From: Camarhynchus parvulus
Lineage: Eukaryota > Chordata > Aves > Passeriformes > Thraupidae
NCBI RefSeq assembly: GCF_901933205.1
Contig: NC_044600.1
Coordinates: 4,440,501-4,504,500, forward strand
Reading direction: 5' to 3'
DNA: 64,000 bases
In this document: piece by piece, positions 32,524 to 44,458 of the stretch
How the letters are laid out: the number at the start of each line of letters is the position of its first letter
Position numbering within the stretch: position 1 is the stretch's first letter
Position numbers and translations under genes: made by a program
Notes under the pieces: model-generated
Database searches by the model: none
What the model was told of the DNA's origin: nothing
Seen by the model: the letters and a program-made list of their open reading frames with translations, nothing else

Positions 32524-34522
32524 CACTAAGAAACAGAACCACTCCTTCCCCCCCAGAAAAATAATTTTATAAGTTTACTCATTGCAAGAACAGACAAACA
32601 TTTTCATCAATGAAATAATACACATTTGTTAAAAACAGCCCCAAATGTCAGCTAGCACAGCAATGTCCCAGCCCTGCAGGAAATCCAGCTTTAATACCTC
32701 TTTTCCAAGGGATCATGTGTGGAGTTTCATTATTTTCTAGTAAGATTCACAGGAGACTGTTTCTTTTAATATCCTGTTTTTCCTACTGATGAGATTGGCT
32801 TGAGTGGGTAAAATATAAAATATTGATAATTAGACCTCAGGTCCCTCCTCTTTGGCAGCTGAGAGTTTCCATTCACTGCTCTTTTTGTTAAAAGTTGCCC
32901 TGCTCCTTTCAACGACTGGGCTTTATTTTAAATATCACTGATGCGAGCTGATGGAGTAAAAAACAGATGAAGTCCCCCCAAAGTCCCCCAAAGTGCAGGG
33001 GCTTTATTTGTGAGGTTTGTGGCTCGGCAGCCCCGCTCCCCTCCCCCAGCAGTGCACTACAAAGCGTGTTGTACAGGGACTCCATTAATCCTACATTTCC
33101 TAGATGGTATCTGAGGCACAGTGGGTTTCCACAGAAATTAATTTGTCCTGACAACAGGCCTAAAGATTGGAGTCCAGGGATCACTTGGCAAATTCCCTTT
33201 AAACTGAGCACAATAATAAACAGAAAGCTGATAACGACAGTTCTGAAAGACCACACAGAGGCCGGAGCCCGAGCCGAGCGCTCGCCGCGGATCCGCGGAT
33301 GCCGCCGATAACGGAGCCGGGAGCTCCAATGCCTGATAGGAAAATGAGCCCCTGATTTATGCACACTTTCATATCCCAGCACTGGGCAGGGCTTGCTCCA
33401 GCTCCAAAGAGCATTTTTAACTCTTTTCTGGAATCAAAGGCAAAGTTTGAGGTTGATCCGGTTCTGCCCGTTCTTATTTAATTTTCATTCTTACAGCTCC
33501 GGGGTGTTTTTGTGTCTTATTTTAATACAGCCCCAATTTCCTCAGTGCATCTTCCATGTGTAAACATGGGCAAAAGTTGGACAGTGGGTAAGATTATGTT
33601 TCACGGAATCAACCAAAAAAGTTCTCCATCTAAATCTATTTTCTTTGAGATGTGGTAGTTTAGGGTTCAATCATCTCCTCTGTGGTAATTCCTTCTTAAA
33701 TTTAGTAAAAAGCATTTTAGACAGAGTTATTGCCTGTTTGCTTGGTTTTATTTATCTTTGTCTATGCTTATTTAAATGCTGTTGTTTTCCCAAAGTTAAG
33801 GTCTGGAAATATATACTGATATAGGAAGTGAATAAATAAACATTCAGTGGATATTTTAGAACTTGTCAAGATAAGAGCGTTTCAACCCCTGATATTCATT
33901 AACATAGAATTTAGAGTTTTGATGATAATTAGGATTTGTGGCATGTCAGGAAAGCTCTGCCAGTTGCATCTCTGAAAAAAGTAATCATAATATTAAGAGT
34001 TAGGACTGATAGGGTGATGTTGAGTAAGAGAGATGTTGTGTAACTTTTCACTGTTCAAGCACATGGTATATAACGATTTAAGCAATGAGTTTAAAAAAGG
34101 AGCACAAGCTAAAAGGATGTGCGGAAAAAGAGATTTTATTATTGAAAGGTATGTTGAAATTAAAGGCTAATTTTGTTCTCGGTGTCCAAACTATGAAATA
34201 GCAGCCTATGAGGCAGAGGGGACTGTGTAACTATAAAAAGATAATCCCAAAGGTCTTTCCCAGCCTCAGCCCCTCTGTGATTCCCCAAGGCAGATAGGTA
34301 TGGCTGTGCACCTGAACAGCAGGAGTCCTGTTTGATCACTTTTAATGGGGCAGATGTTCCTCTGGAGATGAAAACCCAGCACTTGAGATATCCCCACTCA
34401 GTGATCCTCAAACACCACAAGCTTTCCCACCTATGGCAGCACTGCTGGAGGTGAGCAGTGAGGAGTTGCTGTGGTTGGGTTGTGCCCAGAGGGCAGGAGC
34501 AGATGGGTGCTCCTTGCCCATC
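32524..34522. other. Intergenic with a small CpG cluster
   Basis: Mostly AT-rich. The stretch 33050-33350 looks like a regulatory element: repeat-free AT-rich sequence holding an isolated CpG-dense patch at 33256-33324. Positions 33600-34150 are very AT-rich with no feature recognised. Confidence 0.5.
33050..33350. promoter_or_regulatory. Candidate element with CpG-palindrome core
   Basis: AT-rich flanks (GAAATTAATTTG near 33134, CTTTAAACTGAGCAC near 33198) surround a short CpG-dense core. The core carries two adjacent perfect palindromes, CGAGCGCTCG at 33275-33284 and CCGCGGATCCGCGG at 33285-33298. CpG clusters this short, away from promoters, are unusual in the CpG-depleted desert and may mark an unmethylated enhancer or CTCF-like site. 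Confidence 0.28.
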
Positions 34523-34738
34523 CCTCCATCCCTGCTCCAGAGAGGTGGCAGGGGATGGCATCTCCATCCCAGCTCCAGAGGGTGGCAGGGGATGGCATCT
34601 CCATCCCAGCTCCAGAGGGTGGCAGGGGATGGCATCTCCATCCCAGCTCCAGTGGGTGGCAGGGGATGGCATCTCCATCCCTGCTCCAGAGGGTGGCAGG
34701 GGATGGCATCTCCATCCCAGCTCCCAGAAGGGTGGCAG
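34523..34738. repeat. Minisatellite, ~5 units of 37 bp
   Basis: Five consecutive 37-bp units of the type GAGGGTGGCAGGGGATGGCA followed by TCTCCATCCCAGCTCCA, with few substitutions, preceded by a partial unit. The 37-bp period is not a multiple of three, so all frames stay open on both strands and produce spurious 90-240 codon frames. Confidence 0.93.
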
Positions 34739-36029
34739 GGTGCCAATGGCTGCGTGGTTACAGGCTTGGAATGTCCCTGCCCTCGCCATTTGCCACACAG
34801 AGGGTTTATAAATAAAAAAGTTCTGCCTCACATGCTTTTCCAGCACAGCCAATGCCCAAAGTACCCCTGACTTGGATGAAGGCAGCACAGGATTCGTTAG
34901 GTAAGAGCTTAACGGGCTGAGAGGTGGGACTGTGTCATCCTGGCAGAGCGGGGTGTTTGCACCCCACCTCCCTGCTGAGAAACAAACCCTTTCACTTTCA
35001 ATATTGGCTGCAAATTAGTTTGTACACTACAAATTAATCAATTACTGCCGCTGTGTTTTGGAGATGAAATTCAGGCCGAGCAGGGCAATTTGTATTTGTC
35101 ACACTTAAGGGACTCTATTGTACCCAAAGGCAGAGGATTTGAGAACAACTGGGTTTAAAGCTGTCGAGCTCCTCTTCCTAGAGCTGCAGCAGCAGCAAAT
35201 TGACTGGCTGTGCCTCTCAGTTCTGCAAAAGAACAAACCCAAAAACTCCCCTCTACTTTTTATATCAAAACCACTCTGTGCATTCCAGTGTACGAGCTAT
35301 TAGTTTTTTTGAATTTGGATCAAATCAGGCATTTTTCCCCCAGCAAATAGTCCTCCAGTGTGCTTTATGCATTTGATTCAAAGGCCTGTGTATTATTTGA
35401 TGTTCTTAGGAGATAAACAATAAACTTTTGAATATGTTTTTTCCATTTGAATACAAGCCTAGGGATGCTTCACCCTGCATCCTAAAGCCTGATTTCCCCT
35501 GGGACTCATTATCATGCAGCTCACATGTTCAGTCACCTACACTGTTGAACTTACTATCAAATAACCTTCGAAATGTTACTAGTTATTACGTGTCAGAGGG
35601 CAGATTTATGATAAACTAACTTTGAAACAAAATAATGAATTCTCGGCGTTCTGATTCCAGCAGCATTTCTGGTAATTTGGCTGGATTTAAATTTTAAAAC
35701 AGTAAGTTGCCTTTTTCTCTTATTCTGTCATATAAAACAGCTCCCTCCCCTCATGAAATTTCTCCCTCCTTAAATATGGTTTACGAGGATTTGAGCAGTG
35801 CCTATAAAGAATAAAAATGAGAACATTTGTCTGGGAGCTACCAAACTGCCCACTGGAGTTCATTTGTGATTAAACTTTCAGAGCTTTCTAACTTGGTGAA
35901 AGTTAAATTAACTTAACCCTTAGCACAGTCCACCTGTGTCCAAAACAGTAGATGTTTGCAGGCAGAAATATTTTCTCCTCGTGCCTTTTACTGCCAGTAT
36001 TTTAAGGTTTTGAGTGGTGTTCTTGTATT

Positions 36030-36350
36030 GGGGTGACAAAAATCAATAGGGTTGTCTTCTCAGAGAGCTGGTTTATGGCAGAGCAGAAAGGTTTTCCAAG
36101 AGGATATTCTGAATTTCAGCCCCCGAAGTCCATATTTAGGGAACTAAATAATTGGCCAATTTTCATGAAGGCTGAGCATGACTTCAGGGGATCTGTGGGC
36201 ACTTGGCCTCTTTCAAATGGCAGCCGGAGCCACCGTGACTTTTAATGAGATTATATCAGAGGGAGGAAATGCAGGTAGATAAATGCCATGCACCCATTTT
36301 GGAGGTGATTAGAGGAGCAAACATCTGCAGATGAAATTTAAAAGCAGTCA
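36030..36350. promoter_or_regulatory. Candidate conserved non-coding element
   Basis: Repeat-free block with CTAAATAATTGGCCAATTTTC (about 36144), TTTTAATGAGATTATATC (about 36240), and AGATAAATGCCATGC. Its texture is like known developmental enhancers, but this is a motif-level impression only. Confidence 0.2.
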
Positions 36351-39300
36351 CTATGTCAAAAATAAAATCTGGCTAATTCGGGGGGAAATCGGCGCGGCTC
36401 TTCTTGGCACCGGCGGGGTTTTTGTGGTTGCGTTTCAGATGAGCACGGGGCAGATTAATGCCTGCAGGATTTTCATCTCCTACCAGACAAAGTCGAGGCT
36501 TTGAGATGGTGCTGATCTGTGAGACTGCACGGAAAGTGCCTGACCCGGGGTGGCTCTGTGAAGCTGGGGATGGAACCTCCATCTCCAGGGCTCCCTCTCA
36601 TCTCCTTTGCTCCCCGCGCCGCGATCGTGGCTCTCCAAGGGCACCACGGGCAAAAGTTCCATAGCAGGCTGTCTATTAATATTTATGCAGCAATTCAGGA
36701 GGTAATGCATTGTTAAAATACAAGTTGGAAATGCACCAAATTTAATCACTTTTAGTACTAGAAATTATCTGTTTCTACGTCAGATAGAAGGCGGGGGGGG
36801 GGGGGGCATCGTTGTGATATTTTATTTTTTAACCAAGTTATTTGCCAGTTCTGACACAGCTTGAATTAGAGGGCAGTAAATGATCTCATGCAGATAAAGT
36901 TTTTCTAAGGAATGCAAGATATCTCTGTGAAATTTGATGTGAGGAGTTAAAAAATATTTAAAGAGAGCACTCAGTGAGTCAGGAGGTGCAGGGATCAGCC
37001 GTGCCACGTCAGCCAGGCCCTGTCTTCATGAGCTGGATCTGGTGTGCACAGAGGCCACTGGGATTTGCCCTTTGCTTCCATGCAATTCCTCCTGCCTGCA
37101 TGGAGAAAGAATATTTTTATCACTGATATCACTTCATTTTTGCAGCTGTCTGCTGGCATCAGGTTAGCAATATAAACTCTGTCAGAGAGCAATCTCTGCC
37201 TTCCACAGGCTGGGAAATCCACAATTATGATTTAGAGTTAACCTCCTCAGAAAGTGGTCCTTGCTGAAACTGTTCAACCCCATAAAGAATTGTTAGCAAT
37301 TGTTATCTGAGGACCTCCTACAGCCTTCCCTTGGTCAAATAAGCTTTTTTTTTTTGTTTTCAATAGGACTTTTTTTCTGAGACCAAGCTCCAAGCTTTCA
37401 TGCAAGTACGATAAATCCAGTGAAAGTAAAACATTAATTAAAATGTATTAAAAAATTAAAAAAAGAAAATGTTTGAGAAGAGCATGGTGCTCAAATGGAG
37501 CACTTTTTTCAGGTCACTTGGCTTTCTGATGTCATTTCTGGCAGCTTCGTTAGCCTGGCTCCATCACGTTCTGCTCTGAACGATAACGTGATGGGAGATG
37601 ATCAAAGTGAGAATGCAAAAGGCTCAGGACATTTAAAAAATGTTCTATTCTGGAAATTGTTCTAAAACTATAAACAGATTACATTAAAAATCTGTCTTAC
37701 CCAACATGGTTGCTCATCATCCTTTTTTAGAAGGAGCTATTGGGAAGTTTGGGTAAACAGCCTTGAAGTCTTTGTGATGGCAGGCTGGAAATTTCTCCGG
37801 AATTTTAGGCAACCTGAGCCTCTCTGAAATGGAATGTAACCCATTTCTGCTGCTAGGTGCCTTGTTTTAATCTTTACACTTAAAAGTGGCAAAGCATATG
37901 GGTCAGATCACCCACTCCTGCTAATGGACACAGTTCCCTTGGACTTGGGTGTCCAATTATGCCAGCTAAAGAGCTGTCTGTTGCTGGGCTTTATTTCCTT
38001 ATTTTTCTTGTCTTCCTGATCTCTGACCCTTTATCAAAGGAATGCCGTCTATAATATGATAATAACATGAAATTCTGAGCTCTCTTTCTAAGAATATACC
38101 CCAAAGAATTGTCAGGATGCTCACCTTTATGGGAAGAGCAGCTGATGAGCAGTTTCAGCCTCACAATTGTCTTTTCCTGGCATGGGGAGAAAGTTTGGTA
38201 CCTGTTCCTGGCCTCGTGGTGGGATATTAACCATTTCTGCATTTCCAATTGCTCTGTGGGCTGAGTGGGTAAATGAACTCATTGGCAAGTCAACAAAATG
38301 ACAGCAGGCCATTTCCCCTGATTTTAGCTGCATTGTAGTGCTTGGGAAAGTGAGAAATTTGTGAGGTTTTAAGGGCTCCATCCTCTGGTGCTCTCAATGA
38401 GTGTGAGGATGTGGCTGAAGCAGGAGGCAGAAATCCATAGGCACTGTGACACCCTGAGTATGGAACAGAGCTACACGGGAGGATTTTGTTCTCCAGGCAG
38501 GATTTGACTTTCTGTTTTGATTTATGGGCTGAATATAAATGTGTGTTTTAAGGAGTCATTAGAGTTTGTGGTTTGAAATATGCAGGTTTGTGTAGGAAAG
38601 GGTGCCTGGGCTCCTTGTACAGCCCCACTCACTTCTTTATAGGAGAAAAAATGGCAGAGAATTGTGTGTGGGAAGAAAACCCTTCACCTCAGGCTCTTTA
38701 CACCAAATAAGTGATGGGATGGTCAGGAATGGCGTGATCCATGAGAAAGCAGGGAGGGAAAATAGGGAATACCTGTTCTGTGCTTCATTGTGAAACATCT
38801 ATTTCAGGTGAAATCAGTTTTGGTGGTGTTGATAGGGAAGTGCTTGAGAAGCGTTGGGGCTCGTAGGTGCAAATAAAGAAAGGCACATCAGGAACGTCCT
38901 AAATGCTGGGAGAGACACATCAGGACAATCCCTTGATACCCACAGCGAGAGGTTTTGGCACCTGCCAGGCTCCCCTGTCCCCATCCTGCTGCAGCTGGAC
39001 CTCCTCTCCTTGGGTGGCTGCAGCACTTGCAGCTGGTGACCCTCGTTTGGTGCCCTTTGGCTCCAGCTCTTATCATTTGGGTAAATGCTGCTCTTGTTTA
39101 CAATAATGGGAGTCTGGAGCAGCCCCTCTGCCATTCCTGCAGCACAGATATTGCACTCGGGTGATTCCCATCTCCTGCTCCGTGCAGATGGAGCCTGGGG
39201 GGTGAGGGAGGCTCCCTCCCAACATCCCCACGTCCTGCTCTGCCAGCCCCAGGTGACTGAGCCAGCCACCATTAATGACTGAGCCATTAATCTGGGAGGA

Positions 39301-39929
39301 TGGGGGAGCTGCCCTTGGTCTTTTGTGCCCCTCTCCTCTGCAGCACTTCCCTTCCCAGCTCCAAACCCAGCCGTGCTCAGGACCCCTGGATGCAGTCCCA
39401 GTTTCTCCCCACACCTCGTGGATTGAGCCTGGAGAAAATGCTGCCTGGCCCTGACAAACTGAGCGTTGGCTCTGTGATTTGTGTAAGCTCGAATTTTCCA
39501 CTAATTCACTTATATATCCTGGATAGAAAACACAGCCCCAGGGCTGCTATAAACCATGCTGCTGGAGCCACAGAGGGCCGTCCTGGCAGCTGGGAATCGC
39601 TGGAGCGTGCGGGGCCGGGGCAGGACCCAAACCCAGGGGATGCCCTTGTCAGAGGGGCTGTGGGGTGGGAGCAGCTCCAGCCCTTCCTGGGGTGGCTCCA
39701 GCCCTGGCTCAGCCCGGGCAGTGCAGGACAGGCAGGAGCCAGAGCTGTGTCCTGGCCACCACACCAGCTCTGGTCAGCGCCCGCTGCCTAAAACCAGCCC
39801 CTGGTGTGGGCTGTTTGGTGGCAAACATCCTGGCTGGCTGTGCTTTGCTCTCCTGCAGCCTCCGTGCACCCCAGGGCTTTGTTTTGTGCCGTGGTGCAAT
39901 TCCCCAGCATTAATTTTCTCCATAAGCCA

Positions 39930-40420
39930 CCCATAGATAATTTGAGAGCGTTTTCTTTTGAGCACAGCGAGAGTGGCACATCGGCTGATTCCCCAAATGA
40001 TTGCTTGTCTTGTGACAGAGAGCTGTTGACCTGCTCCTTTAATGTTACAAGTCTGCATCTAACTGCTCTCTTAATCCAACCTACTTCCTTCTTTTTAATG
40101 AAATTGTCCCTTTAGCCTTTTTCCTGGGCTGGCTTTTCAACACTAACATTAGAAACAGGCTGCTCAGTTCTTTCCTCTGCTAACATCTTGCCCAGAGCTA
40201 ACTTGCAGCTTCACTCTGTCAGCTGTAAGATATAGATATACTGTTGTCTTAATTACTCATATTTCTCCTGCTGCTCATAATTCTGCTTGTTCCACCAAAG
40301 AGCTCTTCAGAGAGCTTTACCGCTTCCCTCTGCCTTTCTTTGGGGGTTTAAAGGTTGTCAGAGATATAAACGATCCTTGTTGCAGAGCTTTGGTGGTGAC
40401 AGTGTCCTTTGTGGAGAAGA
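39930..40420. promoter_or_regulatory. Candidate conserved non-coding element
   Basis: Repeat-free sequence with CCATAGATAATTTGAGAGC, CCCCAAATGATTGCTTGTC, TCCTTTAATGTTACAAG, CTTAATTACTCAT and AGATATAAACGATCC. It is unlike the surrounding C/G-skewed, repeat-derived DNA. The regulatory role is inferred. Confidence 0.2.
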
Positions 40421-43400
40421 TTTAGGGGGATGGGAGGACTAAATACGATGGCTGATTTTAGGCTCCATCTCTGAGGAAGGAGAGAACACACATCGTGCTA
40501 CCTTGCATAACAGAGCACCAGGGAGGGTGTTTGGCAAATCCCTTCTCTAATGAACAGCCAGGCAGCTGTTTCTTCTGCAGCTTAAAGCGCAGATGCTGAT
40601 TGTCAGGAGAAGGGTTTTCTTTATCCACCACTGATTATCCGTGGCTGTATCTGGCTGACTGCTATTCCTCTAAAAATGCTGTTGAAAAGGGACTGGACAC
40701 TTAAAAAAAAATCACTGCTGTGCCACAGGGAAGCTGTAGTCCTTTGTGGTTTCTGCTCTCTCTTTTATGATTATATACTACTGTTTCTGTTATCTCTATT
40801 AATTAATCTGTCTGCCACAGCAAGTGTTGCATGTTGAGTGATGTAGAGCAGACTAACAACGTGACGTCCACAGTTTTTTGGCACAGGTTGGAACAAGTTT
40901 TGTCACCTCTAGCAAGTCAAACCTTTGGCCAAAGTCCCTCTCTCGTGGCTACTTTGGGTCCACTCTCCATTTTAGCAGCCCTCAGCTCCAAGGTCGTTGA
41001 GTGGCAGAGCAGATTTTAGTATTCAGCTGGTTGTCTCAGTTCAGCTGGCTGACAGGTTCAGGACGCAGTGCTGTGAGTTTATTGTTAATTGAATAAATTA
41101 GGAGCCTGTCAAACTGCTGTGGTTGAGCCTGTTTCCCTCATACAACTTGTGCTGGTGGAGTGCCTGGAGGTGGGACTGTGCTTTCCATGAGTGGGGCTTA
41201 ATCCCCTCACTCCAGGTTTTGTTGTGGTTCTTTTATGTATTATTTTATATATTTATATAAAATTTTCAAATAAATATCAGTGAAAATGCTATGAAAGAAA
41301 TATTTGAGCATCAGAGTGGTGAGAGGTGGTGACACCAAAGATAACACACAGGTTTCACCTGATCTAATAGCAGGAGCAGGCAAATAAACACCAGGCTGCA
41401 GTAAGTCATGACCGAACTCTTGCAGTAGCACAGACGTGACTAAAGAATCTGTTAGAGGAAGCAAATGGAAACAGATGAGAGAAACTGCTGAGAGAAATTA
41501 GAAATAAAGAGTAATTGGGTTCTGTGTGGAGGAATAGCACAGGGAAAATAGATTTTCAAGTCAGTGCTCTGCTCTTGAAGAGCTGAAAGGGATCAGAGGA
41601 GCTGTCTGGGGCAAGTCAAGTTCCAGGCAAGGTCACAGCAGTGAGGGCTCCAGGGAAATCCTGGCAAGGTGTCTCAGTTCAGAGCATTGCCTGCAGGAAA
41701 CTCAGAGTCAGGTTACCATGTGGATAACACAGAGTGCGACCCCAGCCCCAGACAAGAGCACTGGTGAGGATGGCCCTGTTAAAAGCCCAGGTTCCCTGAG
41801 GTTTGTGCCACAGGAATGTGTTTGGTGCAGAGCAAACAGAGCCCCAGGCTGGGATGCTCAGCGTGGGCATCCCCCTGTCCGTGTGCAGGGTGGGCTCTGC
41901 CTGGGGCCAGGCTGCCCCACATCTCCTGCCTGGGTGGAATAGGGCACCAGGGCCCTCCAGAAGCACTCTGGGGCCACCACTGAGCCTGGCACTGCTCTGA
42001 GGGCTGCTGGAGGCTGCAGAGTGCCCGAGGTGAGCTGGTGTTTGGCTCTCTTTACTCAAGGTTTCCTCTTGGAATCCCAGAGGTGCCTCCTGGAGCAGCC
42101 CTGAGGGCACAGGGCTGGCTGGGTTGGTGGCCATGCAGCTGCTTTGGCACCCGGGCCACTCTCTGCCCTGCAGAGTGCTGGGCAAATGCTCTGACCTGGT
42201 GCCTCAGCTCTCCAAATATAGGGATGTTTCCCCATGAACTCCTCTCTGCAAAGCCAAGGGCTGTTAAAAGAAGAAGGTCTCGTGACTGTGTGGTACTTGG
42301 ATGCCATGGCAATGTAATTAGCTGCAGAGCAATCTTACTAAAAATGTCCTTGGTGGAGGAGAGGACGGGGTGGGAGAGGATGGATGTTAAAGGGGAGGAA
42401 GTTTCCAGACCTGTGGCTTCACCACAGCTTGGCTGCTTCAGCCAAGTCCTTCAGCTCCAATGTGAATGCAGAGGTTCAGAGCACAATGTTTACTACAGTG
42501 TCCACGTGGGAGAGAAAGCAGCACAAACTCTTGGAGGTGTTAAGGGATTATATAACAGCTTCCCACCCCCAAGCCTTTCCAAGCCTTTGGAAAATTTTAT
42601 AAAGTATCTTAGGCTAAAAACCTTTTTGAGCTGCTGGATAACTTGATGCAAACTTCAGAAAAGTATTCCCATTACTTTTCCCTTGTTCTCCTTTTTTGCT
42701 CTTCAATGTTATCTATGGATCCAGGAACTCCCAGGCTGCCTAATCCAAAGGAGGCAGACACGGGGTTCTGCGTGGAGCTCGGTGCAGCAGAGCTGGGCTG
42801 CTGCTTCCTTTATCTCTGTTACTCTGCCAAACCCTCAGAATTTGGCAACCTGGGTCTCTTTATATCCGTTAGGCCTTTTGTCCTTCCTCCCTCCCCCATG
42901 ACCTCTGCGGCTGCATTTGCCAAAAGTTCCCTGTGCTAGATATGAGGCTGTGTATCAGCATCCACAGGGCAGATGCTCCCAAGCTGCTGAAGTATTGAAG
43001 AATTCCAGAATACTGGAATTGTGTGAAGCATTTCGAGTTCAGCTTGAGCTCTGGTGAGCTGGAAGTTACTGTAGAGTCATTTCACCAAGTTCTGCTCTCA
43101 GCTGTGTCCTCTAGAGAGGAAGAAATCAGTTTCTATTGTTTATGGTTAATCCTATTGCTCATTTATATAAGCAATTATAGATTTTATTTTTGGGTTAAAC
43201 GAAGACTGACTGTAGTAATGAAAAGTAAGGTTTCACAGAGATATTTTTTAAAAATCAGATGAGATAGTGCAGTGATGCAGTGGAGGGTGAGCTAGGATTT
43301 GGTGGCATTTTGGTGGATTTCTGTATTCAGGCATTGTTCTCCTCTATTTGAATTTTCCTGCATGTTAGGGCAAGGCACAGGCAGCCGTGTTTTCCATCCT

Positions 43401-44306
43401 GATGAATGGAACAGAGCTCAAGGAGTTGAGCTGAGATTGGCTTCCCCTGCAAGAAAAAATTCTCTCTGTCACCCAAATTATAGTTTTAAAGCTCGAAAAA
43501 CCTTCATCAGGACAGCAGCATGTTAACTCCTTACATTTTACAACCTGATCTTGGCAGAGCTAAAAAAAAATAAAAATCCCCATTCCCTGAAGTTGTTCAG
43601 AGTTTGCTCTGGCTTGTGAAAGTGTGTAAGGTCACCTGGATTGCTGCACATCATTGAGGTCCCTACAGGGTGTTCTTGAGGAGACAACCAGCGCTGTGAT
43701 TTAATCCAAATCTGTTTAATCACAAATAATCCACACAACTCAAATGTGCTCACCCAGGATCCAGTTTCAGAGCTGTGCTGAAGGGAGGGAAATCTGGTGT
43801 TGTCACAAGTCCTGCTGACATCAGTGGGGTTTCTTATTGATGCAGGGCTTAGTGCTGGCACATGCAATTACAGTAAAATTTGGGGTTTAGCATATTTGCA
43901 ATTTACTGTATTTTAGGAAGCTCTTGCTTGGAGGTGAGTGAGTAAATGAACTCTGGGCCACATCCAGCAAAATCTCAGACTGAAGAGTTGTGCTAAGTGC
44001 CAGGGAAAATAATAAATAATCTGAAATAATTTGTGGCATGATAAAAAAAACCGAAAAGGTTTGGTTTATATTTTTGTCTTAGAAATGTCGCTTGCTACGA
44101 ATGAAAAAAGATCCTGTGCTTCCCTCAAGGCATTCTGTGTTGGGTCAGAAATGTTTCAACAACAAAACCCATAGGATTTGTCAGCAGAAATAACACCCAG
44201 ATGTCACTGCAGTGTTGCTGGTTGTGATTTTCATCTCCAAGATCCCAAAATCCACTCAGCCCCCGTTACTGGGATGTGCACACAGCTCTGTGGCCTTGGA
44301 GCTCTA

Positions 44307-44458
44307 CATCCCAAAATCTGCATCCCAAACCTACATCCCAAACCCTGCATCCCAAACCTGCACCCCAAAATCTGCACCCCAAACCCTGCATCCCCAAATC
44401 TGCATCCCCAAACCTGCATCCCCAAATCTGCATCCCCAAATCTGCATCCCCAAACCTT
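44307..44458. repeat. Minisatellite, ~11 units of 13-15 bp
   Basis: Tandem units of CTGCATCCCCAAAT with variants (CTGCATCCCAAACC, CTGCACCCCAAA, CTACATCCCAAACC). The rightmost copies are the most uniform, suggesting recent expansion at that end. Confidence 0.92.

Larger units (their letters stand above)
34739..44306. other. Upstream gene desert; no gene seen
   Basis: Non-coding sequence with several enhancer-like, repeat-free stretches: 34980-35110 (ACAAATTAATCAATTACTG), 36030-36350 and 39930-40420. There is a 14-nt G run at 36793-36806. Frames of up to 202 codons (42038-42646 plus) and 168 codons (41679-42185 minus) overlap opposite-strand frames and lack recognisable domains. A perfect 8-bp-arm hairpin AATTCCAG-AATA-CTGGAATT is at 43001-43020. 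Confidence 0.5.

Noticed and set aside
32170..32542. Charged REEKR-repeat protein (118 codons, minus)
   Set aside because: Pure translation of the (GAGAA)n microsatellite.
34160..34888. 242-codon minus frame with tryptophan/proline repeats
   Set aside because: Generated by the 37-bp minisatellite. The unit length shifts frame each copy and the opposite strand is equally open.
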